The notes below the pieces were generated by a model, which was not told the origin of the DNA, did not search any database, and saw only the letters and a list, made by a program, of their open reading frames with translations. A program made the position numbers and the translations under genes. A stretch of DNA of 64,000 nucleotides from NCBI RefSeq assembly GCF_001456155.1, contig NZ_CP013293.1, forward strand, positions 620,001-684,000, in the 5' to 3' direction. The stretch comes from Chryseobacterium sp. IHB B 17019 (GTDB lineage Bacteria > Bacteroidota > Bacteroidia > Flavobacteriales > Weeksellaceae). Shown one piece after another: positions 43,063 to 52,918 of the stretch; the stretch's first letter is position 1, and every line of letters begins with the position of its first letter.

Positions 43063-45399
43063 ATGCAAACATCTTTTTTTAAAATTGCTGCCGCATCGGC
43101 TGCTCTCTGTTTCAGTACATTAGCTGTAGCCCAGCAAAAATACTCAGTAAGCGGAACTATTAAAGATCAAAATACCGGCGAGCTGCTGATCGGAGTCAAC
43201 GTAAAAGTAGCTGAAGATCCTTCGATCAATGTTGTAGCCAATGAATACGGCTTCTATTCCTTATCATTACCAGAAGGCAGCTACAACATAATTATTTCTT
43301 ATCCTGGGTACAGGGACTTTGTGCAGGCTATAAAAGTTGATCAGAATGTTAAGCTTGACCTCCCATTAAATCAGGAAGGAAAACAAGAAAAAATAGAAAA
43401 TATTGATGAGGTTATTGTTTCCGGAGTAAAAAAAGATAAAAATCTTTCGACCGCTCAAATGGGTACGGAAACTTTAAGCATGAAAAATATAGAAAAACTT
43501 CCTGTTTTATTTGGAGAAAAGGATGTTATGAAGACTATTCAGCTGTTACCGGGTATCAAAAGCAACGGTGAAGGCAGCAGTGGATTCAGTGTAAGAGGTG
43601 GGGCAACTGACCAGAATTTAATCTTGTTAGATGAAGCACCCGTTTATAATGCTTCGCATTTGTTGGGTTTTTTCAGCACTTTCAACAGTGACGCCTTAAA
43701 AGATGCAAGTATTATCAAAGGAAATAGTCCCGCACAGTATGGCGGAAGGCTATCTTCCGTGCTTGATGTAAAAATGAAAGACGGAAATAATAAGGATTAT
43801 AACATCAACGGAGGAATTGGGTTGATAAGCAGCAGATTGAGTGTGGAAGGGCCAATCCAGAAAGAAAAATCATCGTTTATTGTTTCTGGTAGAAGAACCT
43901 ATGCAGACCTGTTTCTTAAAGGGAGTGATGATTTTAAAGACAGCAAACTTTATTTTTATGATCTTAATTTAAAAGCGAATTATCAGATCAATGATAATAA
44001 CCGCCTTTACCTGTCGGGATATTTTGGAAGAGATGTTTTGGGAATTGGCAGAACTTTTTCAACAGACTGGGGAAATACAACAGCCACGCTGAGATGGAAC
44101 AGTATTATCAACAGCAAGCTGTTCTCCAATACTTCATTAATCTACAGCAAATATAATTATAACATCAGCCTGGAAAGCAATAATAATACATTCGGATTAG
44201 ATTCACAGATCGAAGACTGGAATCTTAAACAGGATTTTACATGGTTTGCCGGAAATAAACATTCCGTGCGTTTTGGTTTTCAGTCTATTTACCATACTAT
44301 TACTCCAAGCAGTGCTTCGGGGACGAGTGTCAGCAGTTTTCCGAGAAATCCGAGATCTTCATGGGAAAATGCTGTATATATCAATGATGACTTTAAAGCT
44401 ACTGAAAAGCTGACCATTAATTATGGCTTGAGACTTTCTGCATTCAGTGTTTTAGGAGGAGATACATTTAATACTTATGAAAATGGAATTCTTACAGATA
44501 GTAGATTTTTAGAAAAAGGAAAATTCGGAAAAACATATATCAATCCTGAACCGAGAATTACTGCAAATTACCGCATCAATGAGGTGAGCAGTATAAAAGG
44601 AGGATATTCCCGTAATACTCAAAATCTACATCTTTTGAGCAACAGCGGCAGCGGAAACCCTACAGATCAATGGATAGGAAGCAGCTATAGTGTGAAACCG
44701 GAGATTGCAGATCAAATCAGTGCAGGTTACAGCAGGAATTTTAATAACAATAATTATGAAATTAATGCTGAAGTTTATTATAAATCAATGAAAAATCAAA
44801 TCGATTTTAAAAACGGTGCTCAAATTTCATTTGATACCGCAGCAGATATCGAAAGTGAATTGCTTTTCGGTAAAGGCAGAGCTTATGGTTTAGAATTGAT
44901 CGCCAAAAAGAAAAGCGGCAAACTGACCGGCTGGATCTCATATACCTTGTCAAAAACAGAAAGAAAAATAAACGGTATCAACGATAACGAATGGTATAAT
45001 GCCAGAATGGATAAAACCCATGATCTATCTATAGTAGCAACCTATGAACTCAACAAAAAATGGTCTGTTTCAGGATTATTTCTTTATAGTACCGGAAATG
45101 CCGTTACTTTTCCTACCGGGAAATATGAGCTGAACGGACAAACCATATTTCAGTACAGTAGCCGAAATGCTGACAGAATGCCTGCTTATCACAGAATGGA
45201 TTTAAGTGCTACTTACGAACCAGAATCCACAAAACGTTTCCGCGGCTCTTGGTCCTTTGGTATTTATAATGTATATGGCCGAGAAAATGCCTATACCATT
45301 ACCTTTGAAGATAACCCGAATAATCCCGGAACAACACGCGCCATGCAAACCTCTTTATTTCGCTGGGTACCAAACATCACTTATAATTTCAAATTTTAA
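43063..45399 (+). CDS. TonB-dependent receptor paired with a DUF4249 lipoprotein
   Basis: This 778-residue protein has a signal peptide (ending LAVAQ). A carboxypeptidase-regulatory-like domain spans about 26-105 (YSVSGTIKDQNTGELLIGVN). The plug contains EVIVSGVKKDKNLSTAQMG, VLFGEKDVMKTIQLLPGI, GFSVRGGATDQNLILLDEAPVYN and AQYGGRLSSVLDVKMKDG. The barrel ends in FRWVPNITYNFKF. This subclass is regularly followed by a DUF4249 lipoprotein, as here with a 3-bp gap. The substrate is unknown. Confidence 0.92.
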   Translation: MQTSFFKIAAASAALCFSTLAVAQQKYSVSGTIKDQNTGELLIGVNVKVAEDPSINVVANEYGFYSLSLPEGSYNIIISYPGYRDFVQAIKVDQNVKLDLPLNQEGKQEKIENIDEVIVSGVKKDKNLSTAQMGTETLSMKNIEKLPVLFGEKDVMKTIQLLPGIKSNGEGSSGFSVRGGATDQNLILLDEAPVYNASHLLGFFSTFNSDALKDASIIKGNSPAQYGGRLSSVLDVKMKDGNNKDYNINGGIGLISSRLSVEGPIQKEKSSFIVSGRRTYADLFLKGSDDFKDSKLYFYDLNLKANYQINDNNRLYLSGYFGRDVLGIGRTFSTDWGNTTATLRWNSIINSKLFSNTSLIYSKYNYNISLESNNNTFGLDSQIEDWNLKQDFTWFAGNKHSVRFGFQSIYHTITPSSASGTSVSSFPRNPRSSWENAVYINDDFKATEKLTINYGLRLSAFSVLGGDTFNTYENGILTDSRFLEKGKFGKTYINPEPRITANYRINEVSSIKGGYSRNTQNLHLLSNSGSGNPTDQWIGSSYSVKPEIADQISAGYSRNFNNNNYEINAEVYYKSMKNQIDFKNGAQISFDTAADIESELLFGKGRAYGLELIAKKKSGKLTGWISYTLSKTERKINGINDNEWYNARMDKTHDLSIVATYELNKKWSVSGLFLYSTGNAVTFPTGKYELNGQTIFQYSSRNADRMPAYHRMDLSATYEPESTKRFRGSWSFGIYNVYGRENAYTITFEDNPNNPGTTRAMQTSLFRWVPNITYNFKF

Positions 45400-45402
45400 A
45401 TC

Positions 45403-46212
45403 ATGAAGAATACATTTTTTATCATATTATCCCTGTTTTTATTAACTGCTTGTGAAAAAGAAATCGATTTAGATCTTGATAACAAAAGCGGAAACATTGT
45501 CATTGAAGCTAATATAACAAACCAACCGGGACCATACTTTGTAAAAATAACAAAATCTGTAGCTTTTACTCAAAGTAATCAGTATCCTGCAGTTGCCGAT
45601 GCCCAAGTGATTTTAAGTGATAATACTGGGCAAACTGAAACATTGCAGTACACGGGTAATGGAATCTACCAGACCACATCTTTCAATGGGGTAACAGGCA
45701 GAACATACATGTTGAATATACAGGCTGAGGGCAAGCAATACACAGCACAAAGCACAATGCCTGAGGAGGTAGATTTTGAAGGCCTTATTCAAGATTCCTT
45801 TGATTTTGGAGGGGAAACGACTTATACGCTTTTACCTATTTTTACAGATCCTGCCACATTAGGAAACCGTTATCTTTTTAGTTTTAGCGTAAATAACAGA
45901 CCCAAAAAGACATTTGAAGTATTTTCAGATAATGTGAATAACGGATTGCCTAATCAACGGCCTTTATTCCTTCCTAATGATGATGAGGATGATGATCATA
46001 AAGTTGTAGTCGGAGATACTATTCATGTTGAAATGCGGAGCATTGATAACAATATATTTACCTATTACAGTGCGCTTCTTGAGATTTCCGGAGATGGTAG
46101 TGGTCCTGGTGGTGGCATTACTCCTGCCAATCCTCCAAGTAATATCAATAATGGTGCTTTAGGATATTTTTCGGCGCATACATTGAGTGGGGGAAGTATT
46201 GTAATTCAGTAA
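45403..46212 (+). CDS. DUF4249-family lipoprotein
   Basis: This 269-residue protein has a lipoprotein signal (LSLFLLTAC, lipid Cys17) followed by EKEIDLDLDNKSGNIVIEANITNQPGPYFVKITKS. That opening and the later VADAQVILSDNTGQ and YMLNIQAEGKQYTAQSTMPE are typical of DUF4249. The C terminus has IDNNIFTYYSALLEIS and NPPSNINNGALGYFSAH. The family accompanies TonB receptors and is probably a surface-exposed substrate-binding or lid protein; its function is unproven. It is co-transcribed with the receptor. Confidence 0.88.
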   Translation: MKNTFFIILSLFLLTACEKEIDLDLDNKSGNIVIEANITNQPGPYFVKITKSVAFTQSNQYPAVADAQVILSDNTGQTETLQYTGNGIYQTTSFNGVTGRTYMLNIQAEGKQYTAQSTMPEEVDFEGLIQDSFDFGGETTYTLLPIFTDPATLGNRYLFSFSVNNRPKKTFEVFSDNVNNGLPNQRPLFLPNDDEDDDHKVVVGDTIHVEMRSIDNNIFTYYSALLEISGDGSGPGGGITPANPPSNINNGALGYFSAHTLSGGSIVIQ

Positions 46213-46407
46213 TTTTTACTTTATAGAGCTGTAGAAACAGTTGTAGAAGCTATTAAGTTGGCAGGACAGTGAACATCAATCAACAAATATTTGGAGGTCT
46301 TCAAATTCTATGATGCGCTTTGGATCAATGAATTCTGAAAGCCTCCTTGTTGTCTTTTTGAATCTGAAAGGTTTTTAAGAGACAAAAATAACCTATGAGT
46401 ATGACAA

Positions 46408-46983
46408 TTATTTAAATACCTTTCTGCGGATTCTGCTCAAGCTTTCGGGCTTCATTCCCAGGAAGGATGCAATGTAGGAAATAGGTACATTATGCAGGAT
46501 TCCAGGATAATTTTTGATAAGTTTCCTGTAACGCTGCTCACCGGATAAGGTAGCCAGCTCAAGAGAACGGGTTTCGTTATAGACCACAGATTGCTGAAAA
46601 ACCTCTATGCTGAAGTTTTTCATGGCTATACTTTTTGAAGTAAAATCTTCAAGGTCTTTTTTGGTGATCCGTAATAGCTCACATTCAGTGATACATTCAA
46701 CATTTTCATTGGATTTTACTGCATTGATGAAAGAAGCATAAGAGGTGAAAAATCCTGGAGGACAATTAATATGGGTGGTTACTTCATCACCATTTTCACC
46801 ATAATGAAAAAGCCGGAGATAACCTGAAATAATATAGTAAAGGTACTCCGGTACTTTTCCTTCTTCTTCAATGATGCGGTTTTTAGGAAAGAGCACCGGC
46901 TCAAAAAACTGAACAATCAGATCCTCGTCTTCTTTTGAAAGAATATGGCCGGATTTTATAAAATCAATTAGTTTCTGCTGCAT
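46408..46983 (-). CDS. Crp/Fnr-family transcriptional regulator
   Basis: This 191-residue protein has an N-terminal cyclic-nucleotide-binding-like fold (IIEEEGKVPEYLYYIISGYLRLFHYGENGDEVTTHINCPPGFF, about 38-80) and a C-terminal helix-turn-helix (VPISYIASFLGMKPESLSRIRRKV, about 166-189). It lacks the cysteine cluster of Fnr. In Bacteroidota such regulators often control neighbouring stress or metabolic genes. It lies 42 bp downstream of a reductase gene on the same strand and has its own promoter element. Confidence 0.88.
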   Translation of the reverse strand: MQQKLIDFIKSGHILSKEDEDLIVQFFEPVLFPKNRIIEEEGKVPEYLYYIISGYLRLFHYGENGDEVTTHINCPPGFFTSYASFINAVKSNENVECITECELLRITKKDLEDFTSKSIAMKNFSIEVFQQSVVYNETRSLELATLSGEQRYRKLIKNYPGILHNVPISYIASFLGMKPESLSRIRRKVFK

Positions 46984-47011
46984 AATACCTTTTTGGTTAC
47001 CCTATATTTTT

Positions 47012-47019
47012 CAAATTTA
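47012..47019 (-). promoter_or_regulatory. TAnnTTTG -7 element of the Crp/Fnr gene
   Basis: The minus strand reads TAAATTTG at 47019-47012, 28 nt before the ATG at 46983. No ideal -33 TTG was found. Confidence 0.4.
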
Positions 47020-47025
47020 CAATAA

Positions 47026-48036
47026 CTATTTCAATAGCTCTTTATGCTGAATTAAATAGGCGAGAGCTTCTTTTACTGTCTGCTGAGGACTTTTCGGGTT
47101 GAATCCCAATTCTTTTCTTGCCTTTGTAATGTCAAAATTCTGTTGTAATCCTGAGAACATGGCAATATCTTTTCGCGTTAGCATCGGAGGCTTTCCGCTT
47201 ATTTTAGCAGAAAGTTCCATAATTCCCGCAATAGCAAATAACATAAACTTCGGTACCGAACCTGGTACTCTAATCTTTAGATCAGGATATAAGGTATTGG
47301 CCAGAATGGTGGTTTCTGTGATGGACATGCACTTTTCGTTGGCAAGGATGTAACGTTCTCCCGTCCGGCCATGGCAAGCGGCCAAATAACAGCCTTCTGC
47401 CACATCTTTCACATCGACCCAATTCATGGTGATCTTGGTATCTACCGGAATTTCTTTAAGGATGAGCTTCAAAATTCCGTAAGAAACATTAAGTGGAAGA
47501 AAAGCATGGCTTCCGATCATTGCGGAAGGCATAACGGAAACGATTTCTATTCCAAGCTTTTTGGCCAGCTCAAGTGCGAGCTTTTCACCGTCATTTTTAG
47601 AATTATAATACATATCTCTTCGGTCGGGATTGTAGCCGTAGCTTTCTTTGGTGGGAAGGATGGTGTAATCCAAAGCCGCTATCGAACTTACATAGACGAT
47701 GCGCTTAACACCAGCTTCTGCAGCAGCTTCAATAGTGTTTCTTGTTCCCTGGATATTGACATCATAAATTTCTTTTTTAGGATCTTTTGCCCAGAGCTTG
47801 AAAGAAGCGCCTACAGCATAGAAAGTTTCCACTCCCTGAAGCGCTTTTACGAAAGATGATTTGTCGGTGATATCTGCCTGTACTACCTCGCAGTCCAGCC
47901 CGGAAAAGGGTGCTTTATTGCTAATATTCCGTACGGTAGCTCTTACAGGAATTCCTTTTTCAATCAGTAATCTAACCAGATTATTTCCTAAATGCCCATT
48001 AGCTCCGGATACCAGCGCCAGATTATTCTGTGTCAT
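47026..48036 (-). CDS. NAD(P)-dependent epimerase / dihydroflavonol-4-reductase-like SDR
   Basis: This 336-residue extended short-chain dehydrogenase begins with a Rossmann motif LVSGANGHLGNNLVRLL near residues 8-24. ADITDKSSFVKALQGVETFYAVGA and the catalytic region RIVYVSSIAAL followed by YNPDRRDMYYNSKNDGEKL (YxxxK-type) are visible. Family members reduce ketones or epimerise nucleotide sugars; this one is closest to dihydroflavonol-reductase-like proteins. ATG 48036 is chosen over a GTG seven codons upstream because it directly precedes the Rossmann strand. Confidence 0.85.
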   Translation of the reverse strand: MTQNNLALVSGANGHLGNNLVRLLIEKGIPVRATVRNISNKAPFSGLDCEVVQADITDKSSFVKALQGVETFYAVGASFKLWAKDPKKEIYDVNIQGTRNTIEAAAEAGVKRIVYVSSIAALDYTILPTKESYGYNPDRRDMYYNSKNDGEKLALELAKKLGIEIVSVMPSAMIGSHAFLPLNVSYGILKLILKEIPVDTKITMNWVDVKDVAEGCYLAACHGRTGERYILANEKCMSITETTILANTLYPDLKIRVPGSVPKFMLFAIAGIMELSAKISGKPPMLTRKDIAMFSGLQQNFDITKARKELGFNPKSPQQTVKEALAYLIQHKELLK

Positions 48037-48285
48037 AATGTTTTGTTTTAATGACACAAAATTGCAATAACTATTTACCCATGCACTTGACTTTTGTTAG
48101 TTAATGAATCTATGGCTTTGTGGCTCATTCAGAATAAATTTTATTTGCAATTAGTAGTATAGTGAGCTGTATAGCATTTACTCAATTGTTATGTGGGAGA
48201 GGTGGTAAATGCTTCATTGGGACTTGAAGCTCATATCCCATATAATCTTCTGGTTGACAACCGAGCTTTTCTTGAAGATTTTTTG

Positions 48286-48897
48286 CTAGTGTAACTTTTC
48301 ATAAACTTTTGATAATTCAACAACATTGCTTACACCAAGTTTTTTAAAAATTTTCTTTTTAAAGGTGCTGATTGTGCTGATCTGAATATTCAAAATGTTC
48401 GATATTTCCAAATTGCCGTGGCCGTTGGCAAGAAGCTCAAAGATTTCAAATTCACGTGGTGTGAGAGATTGCACTCCTTTTTTTTCTTTAGAATTTATAA
48501 GTATGGGTATTATTTCAGCGGGGTAATAGTAACCTGTATGCAGAATAGTATGAATGGCATAGGTAAGTTCATCTTCACTACATTGCTTGTTGAGGTATCC
48601 TTCAGCACCTTTTCTAATATACTGAAGAGCAATATCCTGATCGTAGCCTGAAAAAATAAGTATCCGTATGTTAGGCTGTAATTGTTTGATTTCATGAATC
48701 ATCTCAGTATTAGTAGCTCCCGGCATATTGATATCGAGCAGGATCAGATTGTAATTATTGGCATGCAGACTTGATTTTACTGCATCATAATCTGAAGCCA
48801 GATGAACGTCAATATCAGGATATTGTGACTTTAATACCGCTCTTGTTCCCAGACGAACTACCGTATGATCATCTGCAATGAGAATTTTTCCTTTCAT
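48286..48897 (-). CDS. NarL/FixJ-type LuxR response regulator
   Basis: This 203-residue regulator has a receiver with acidic residues ADDH (8-11), phosphoacceptor Asp55 (NLILLDINMPG) and a KQ pair after GAEGYLN. The LuxR-type helix-turn-helix spans about 143-198 (LTPREFEIFELLANGHGNLEISNILNIQISTISTFKKKIFKKLGVSNVVEL). It lies 7 bp downstream of the propeller histidine kinase, so they form one operon and a cognate pair. The divergent triplet of secreted proteins is the most obvious target by position. Confidence 0.92.
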   Translation of the reverse strand: MKGKILIADDHTVVRLGTRAVLKSQYPDIDVHLASDYDAVKSSLHANNYNLILLDINMPGATNTEMIHEIKQLQPNIRILIFSGYDQDIALQYIRKGAEGYLNKQCSEDELTYAIHTILHTGYYYPAEIIPILINSKEKKGVQSLTPREFEIFELLANGHGNLEISNILNIQISTISTFKKKIFKKLGVSNVVELSKVYEKLH

Positions 48898-48904
48898 AAA
48901 TCAA

Positions 48905-51883
48905 TTAGTTTTTATTTTTTAAGCTTATTTCAACAATAGTTCCTGTAGGAGTATTTTTTGTAAATTTTATTTCAGCATTAATCTTCTTGATAAGCTGGAT
49001 GACCATATGAAGGCCGAAACCGGAATCTTTGAATGGTGTTTTTTTATCATCTGTATTCCGGTAAATAGCATTATAGTAGAGAAGCTGTTCATCTGTCATT
49101 CCATTTCCGGTATCTGCTATTTGTAATGAAATTCTTTCCCCATTCTGCTTGGCAAAAAGGGTAATGATACTGTCGTTGGAATATTTAACGGCATTGTCAA
49201 TGATGTTATGAATAATACAAGCGATGATGCCTTTATTGATGAAGCACAAAATATCATTTTGACTACGAATTTCAATTTGGTTATTCTTTTTCTTTGCTAT
49301 TATATCGAAAAGCCTCTGTTTGGATTCAAATATTTCGTTCAGTGAAAATCCTGTTTCTTCAAATACGATGTTGGTGGCATATAATTTATTGTATTCCTTC
49401 AGTGTTAATGTAAATTTATACAATTCTTCAGAAGTTTGATGGATTCCTTCAAAATATTCTTTTTGAACCTCGCTATCTTTTTCTTCGTTTAATTTTTCTG
49501 CCAGCATTGCAATAAACCGGATAGGTGTTGTCAGATCGTGATTTACTGCCTCTAAAAATTTGTTTTGATATTCAGATTCCTTCTGTATGCTTTTTTTTGC
49601 GTTTTCCAGATCTTGTGATGTCTCCTGCAGTTCCAGGCTCATATTAGATACTTTTTTCTTTAGGACTTTATTCATTTTCCTGATAAATTTTGTCGTATTG
49701 AGGATAATAAGTATCACTATTAAAGACAAAAATAAAAACAATACAATTTTAAAAAACCTGGTTTGGTAAAAAAGAGGTTTAATTTCAAACGTTACGGTTT
49801 GATATTGATATTCGCCGTTGGGTGATATCAAAACTCTGATGTGCAATGTGTATTTTCCGGGACCAAGATTCCGTAGAGTATATTTTCTCTGATTTCCGGC
49901 TTCAATTTTCTCCCATTTCCGGTCCTGATAATCTATTTTAGCTTCAATTTTAAGATTGGAAGAATCCGCATAATAAGGAAGATCGATGAATATGTCTGCC
50001 GATTTATAATCATTTTCCAGATTGATATGTTGATGAAAAGGAGTAATGGCTTCTCTGCCTATTTTCACGCGCTCTATAAAGATGGTGTTTTTTTCAGGGT
50101 AATAAGTACGGACTTTCGCCGGATCGAAGAAAACAAATCCTTCCATCGAAGGAAAAACCATTTCTTTGTTGGGGAGCAAATGAGCATTGGGTACAGAACC
50201 GCCGTTAAACTCATTGGTTAATAAACCGTCCTTTTTTGTAAACCGATAATAGATAACCGGGGAGTTATTATTCTCAAAAGATCTCAGGAGCTGTTGCCGG
50301 GATACTTTGAACAGTCCATTATTGGAAGATATCCAATAATATCCGAACGGATCATCAAGAATGTCATGTGCTGATTCAAGATAATGCTGCTCATCCAGAG
50401 GTATTTTGAATAATTTTTTTTGTTTCAGCAAAAAAATACCTTCCTTATTAGTTGTAATCCATATATTTCCGTCTCTGGTTTTAACGATGTTTTTTACGTT
50501 GAATCTTTTTATGAGTACTGTTTTCCTCGTATCTAAAGATGTTAAATAAAGGCCATGAGTGGAACCTACTAAAAGATCATGATTGTTATATTTAATAAAA
50601 TTATTGATAATACCTTGATACTTAAAACTGAATGCCGCTTTTTTTAAATTGCTGTCTGAAAAGAGATGTAAAGAAGAATTAATAAAATCCGTTTCAGAAA
50701 TACCGTACAGGCCGAAGCTTCTGAAAACACCGTTGGAGGTTTTTCCTTTAAATAAAATACTGTCTGCAGTGACATAGCCTGAAGACTTATGTCTTCTTAA
50801 AATCATGTTTTTACGCTTATACATTATATTTCTATCATTATCATATAACATATAGTATTTTTCGTTGGAACCAAACTTATGTTCTTTAATGGCTCCGTAT
50901 TTAGTATACTGATAACCCAGTGCATCAATAATAGTATTGTCACTAAAGGGCAAAGAGGCATAGCTAACATCATCAACATACGGCAAGTTCTTCCGGGCTG
51001 TATGAAATTGTGTTAATTGAACAATATTCAGTCCCTTAATGGAGCTTCCAAGATAGAGCCTGTTGTACTTTGCATCATAATACATACATCCGAATCGGTA
51101 ATTGGCGAAATTTTCGTACCGGGTTACAAAGTGAAGTTTAAGCTCATTTTTATGATAGCTCACCAGGTAGATATCATCATTATGAATAATGAAAGTCTGG
51201 TCTGTAAGCTGTTGCCAATATATTTTTGTATTAGGGTCATTAAATAGAGTAGGAGTTTTATCCGTGATAACACTTTCCCTAAAAATCCGGCGAGTTTCCC
51301 TGTTTTTAGAATCTATGATAAAAAGCATATTGTTAGAAATAAAGATATTATACCTATTTGCTTTGGGCAATGTACAGATTCTTTTTTTCTCTCCTTTTTT
51401 ATCAGTATAGAAGACCTTTCCTCGGTAGATATGGTATTTATCATTTCCTGTTTTGATAAGATATTGAAGTTCTGCTTCTATTTTTTTGTTCTTTGGCCTT
51501 TCCAATATCCGGCCCGACCAGTAAAATACTTTACCGGTATAATCAGGATACTTCTTTTGTATGATTTTCGGGGTTCTTTTATTGATTAGAATCTTGTTCT
51601 CTTCGTAATCATTATAAAGAAAGATACTGTCACTGTGAATATTTCCGTAAAAGCCTCCGAAATGAAAATTGTCAATGGGTAGTTTGGAATAGGTCTGGAA
51701 GCCGGCGCCGTCATATCTTACAATTCCGTTGTCTGTAGAAAGCCAGATGAATCCGTATTTATCCTTGACAATATCCTTAATGCTGTTTTGAGGGAGACCA
51801 TTATCCATTGTAAACCATGAGGATGTATTTTGGGCTTGGATTTGAAAAATGATTAAAATAAACATGAGCACCCACCTCTTCAT
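48905..51883 (-). CDS. Beta-propeller two-component sensor histidine kinase
   Basis: This 992-residue membrane kinase has a signal peptide (ending QIQAQ). The periplasmic two-component-regulator propeller repeats span about 20-600, with KDIVKDKYGFIWLSTDNGIVRYDG as the clearest repeat, followed by a Y_Y_Y domain at about 630-725. A membrane segment follows near 730-752. The HisKA-type site is NHDLTTPIRF with His782, then a HATPase domain with HNIIDNAVKYS, ADTGNGM and SGFGLHM. It lacks the C-terminal receiver and AraC parts of hybrid Bacteroidota sensors; its partner is the separate LuxR regulator. The ligand is unknown. Confidence 0.92.
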   Translation of the reverse strand: MKRWVLMFILIIFQIQAQNTSSWFTMDNGLPQNSIKDIVKDKYGFIWLSTDNGIVRYDGAGFQTYSKLPIDNFHFGGFYGNIHSDSIFLYNDYEENKILINKRTPKIIQKKYPDYTGKVFYWSGRILERPKNKKIEAELQYLIKTGNDKYHIYRGKVFYTDKKGEKKRICTLPKANRYNIFISNNMLFIIDSKNRETRRIFRESVITDKTPTLFNDPNTKIYWQQLTDQTFIIHNDDIYLVSYHKNELKLHFVTRYENFANYRFGCMYYDAKYNRLYLGSSIKGLNIVQLTQFHTARKNLPYVDDVSYASLPFSDNTIIDALGYQYTKYGAIKEHKFGSNEKYYMLYDNDRNIMYKRKNMILRRHKSSGYVTADSILFKGKTSNGVFRSFGLYGISETDFINSSLHLFSDSNLKKAAFSFKYQGIINNFIKYNNHDLLVGSTHGLYLTSLDTRKTVLIKRFNVKNIVKTRDGNIWITTNKEGIFLLKQKKLFKIPLDEQHYLESAHDILDDPFGYYWISSNNGLFKVSRQQLLRSFENNNSPVIYYRFTKKDGLLTNEFNGGSVPNAHLLPNKEMVFPSMEGFVFFDPAKVRTYYPEKNTIFIERVKIGREAITPFHQHINLENDYKSADIFIDLPYYADSSNLKIEAKIDYQDRKWEKIEAGNQRKYTLRNLGPGKYTLHIRVLISPNGEYQYQTVTFEIKPLFYQTRFFKIVLFLFLSLIVILIILNTTKFIRKMNKVLKKKVSNMSLELQETSQDLENAKKSIQKESEYQNKFLEAVNHDLTTPIRFIAMLAEKLNEEKDSEVQKEYFEGIHQTSEELYKFTLTLKEYNKLYATNIVFEETGFSLNEIFESKQRLFDIIAKKKNNQIEIRSQNDILCFINKGIIACIIHNIIDNAVKYSNDSIITLFAKQNGERISLQIADTGNGMTDEQLLYYNAIYRNTDDKKTPFKDSGFGLHMVIQLIKKINAEIKFTKNTPTGTIVEISLKNKN

Positions 51884-51918
51884 ACAAAAATTATTAAATG
51901 TGTTTTTCTGATTTTTTG

Positions 51919-51926
51919 CAAATATA
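51919..51926 (-). promoter_or_regulatory. TAnnTTTG -7 element of the propeller kinase operon
   Basis: The minus strand reads TATATTTG at 51926-51919, 35 nt before the kinase ATG at 51883. The 261-bp gap to the divergent triplet would hold promoters for both directions. TAAATTTG at 52009-52016 is a candidate for the triplet but is 128 nt from its start. Confidence 0.4.
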
Positions 51927-52144
51927 TTCTAAAAAATGATAGAATAACTTCTACATGGTAGCAAAGAATGTTGCATGGTTTTTATTTCCAAAGACGGTGA
52001 GGAGGATATAAATTTGTGAAAAGATTTTGACTGTTACAAATGGTAAAATCAAAGTTAATTAATTATCAATTCTTACTTGAGATATGTGAATTGTATATTA
52101 ATTATCGACAGTAATTCAATCTAAAATAACTATTATAATACAAG

Positions 52145-52891
52145 ATGAAAATCCAATTACTTTTTTACGTCGCTATGCTGTTGGGAATTACAGTACAAGC
52201 GCAAGTAGGAATAAACACTGCCACTCCCCATCCTTCAGCATTACTGGATCTGAATTCTTCGAATAAAGGATTACTGTTGCCACGGGTAGCCTTAACCTCG
52301 ACAACAGATATAACAACCGTTCCCAATCCTGCAAAAGGGCTTATGGTATATGCCACTCAGGATTCCGGAACAGGTATCACTGCGATACAGAGAGACACTT
52401 TGTATAAGTTTGATGGCACCATATGGAAAGCACTTACCACGAGAGAAAAGTTTATCTCCAATGAAATCCCCAGAATTGTTGCCGTAGGAAGAAAAACTAC
52501 GGTAGAAGGATGTGTTGGGATTACCACTGCACCATTTAACCTCAACCAGAGAAGCAATACTGCTTTAATAACTACAACGGGAGGATTTACGGCTCCTCAA
52601 CCTGGCTATTATATGTTTTCGGTGAAGATGACCCAACTAATGTATCCGGCTCCCGGTCAGGTTTTTGATCAAAGCCCTTATATCCATGCCCCGAATTTGG
52701 CTACTTATTCTTATTTGTATAGAGGAGCAGGAATTGGAAACCAGCGTGCATCCATTCTAGGAGTGATCTATTTAGCTCAGGGAGCAACTACCCAAGGTTT
52801 CCGGTGGAACCTGGGAAATAATAGCTGTCCGTCAGACGGCCGAATTCTGGAACAGGAAGTAATTTGGGAATATTTGGGGAATCCTTTATAA
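52145..52891 (+). CDS. Secreted tail-fibre-module protein, first of three paralogues
   Basis: This 248-residue protein has a signal peptide (ending TVQAQ). The N-terminal module VGINTATPHPSALLDL ... KGLLLPRVALTSTTDITTVP ... KGLMVYATQDSG ... LYKFDGTIWKAL spans about 20-100. The C-terminal domain starts at VAVGRKTTVEGCVG and ends with LEQEVIWEYLGNPL, with a few conserved Cys. The same plan recurs in the next two genes. It is probably a surface or released protein; no catalytic motif is visible. It is divergent from the propeller kinase operon. Confidence 0.68.
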   Translation: MKIQLLFYVAMLLGITVQAQVGINTATPHPSALLDLNSSNKGLLLPRVALTSTTDITTVPNPAKGLMVYATQDSGTGITAIQRDTLYKFDGTIWKALTTREKFISNEIPRIVAVGRKTTVEGCVGITTAPFNLNQRSNTALITTTGGFTAPQPGYYMFSVKMTQLMYPAPGQVFDQSPYIHAPNLATYSYLYRGAGIGNQRASILGVIYLAQGATTQGFRWNLGNNSCPSDGRILEQEVIWEYLGNPL

Positions 52892-52918
52892 ACTTTAACT
52901 AATAACAACATAAGAATT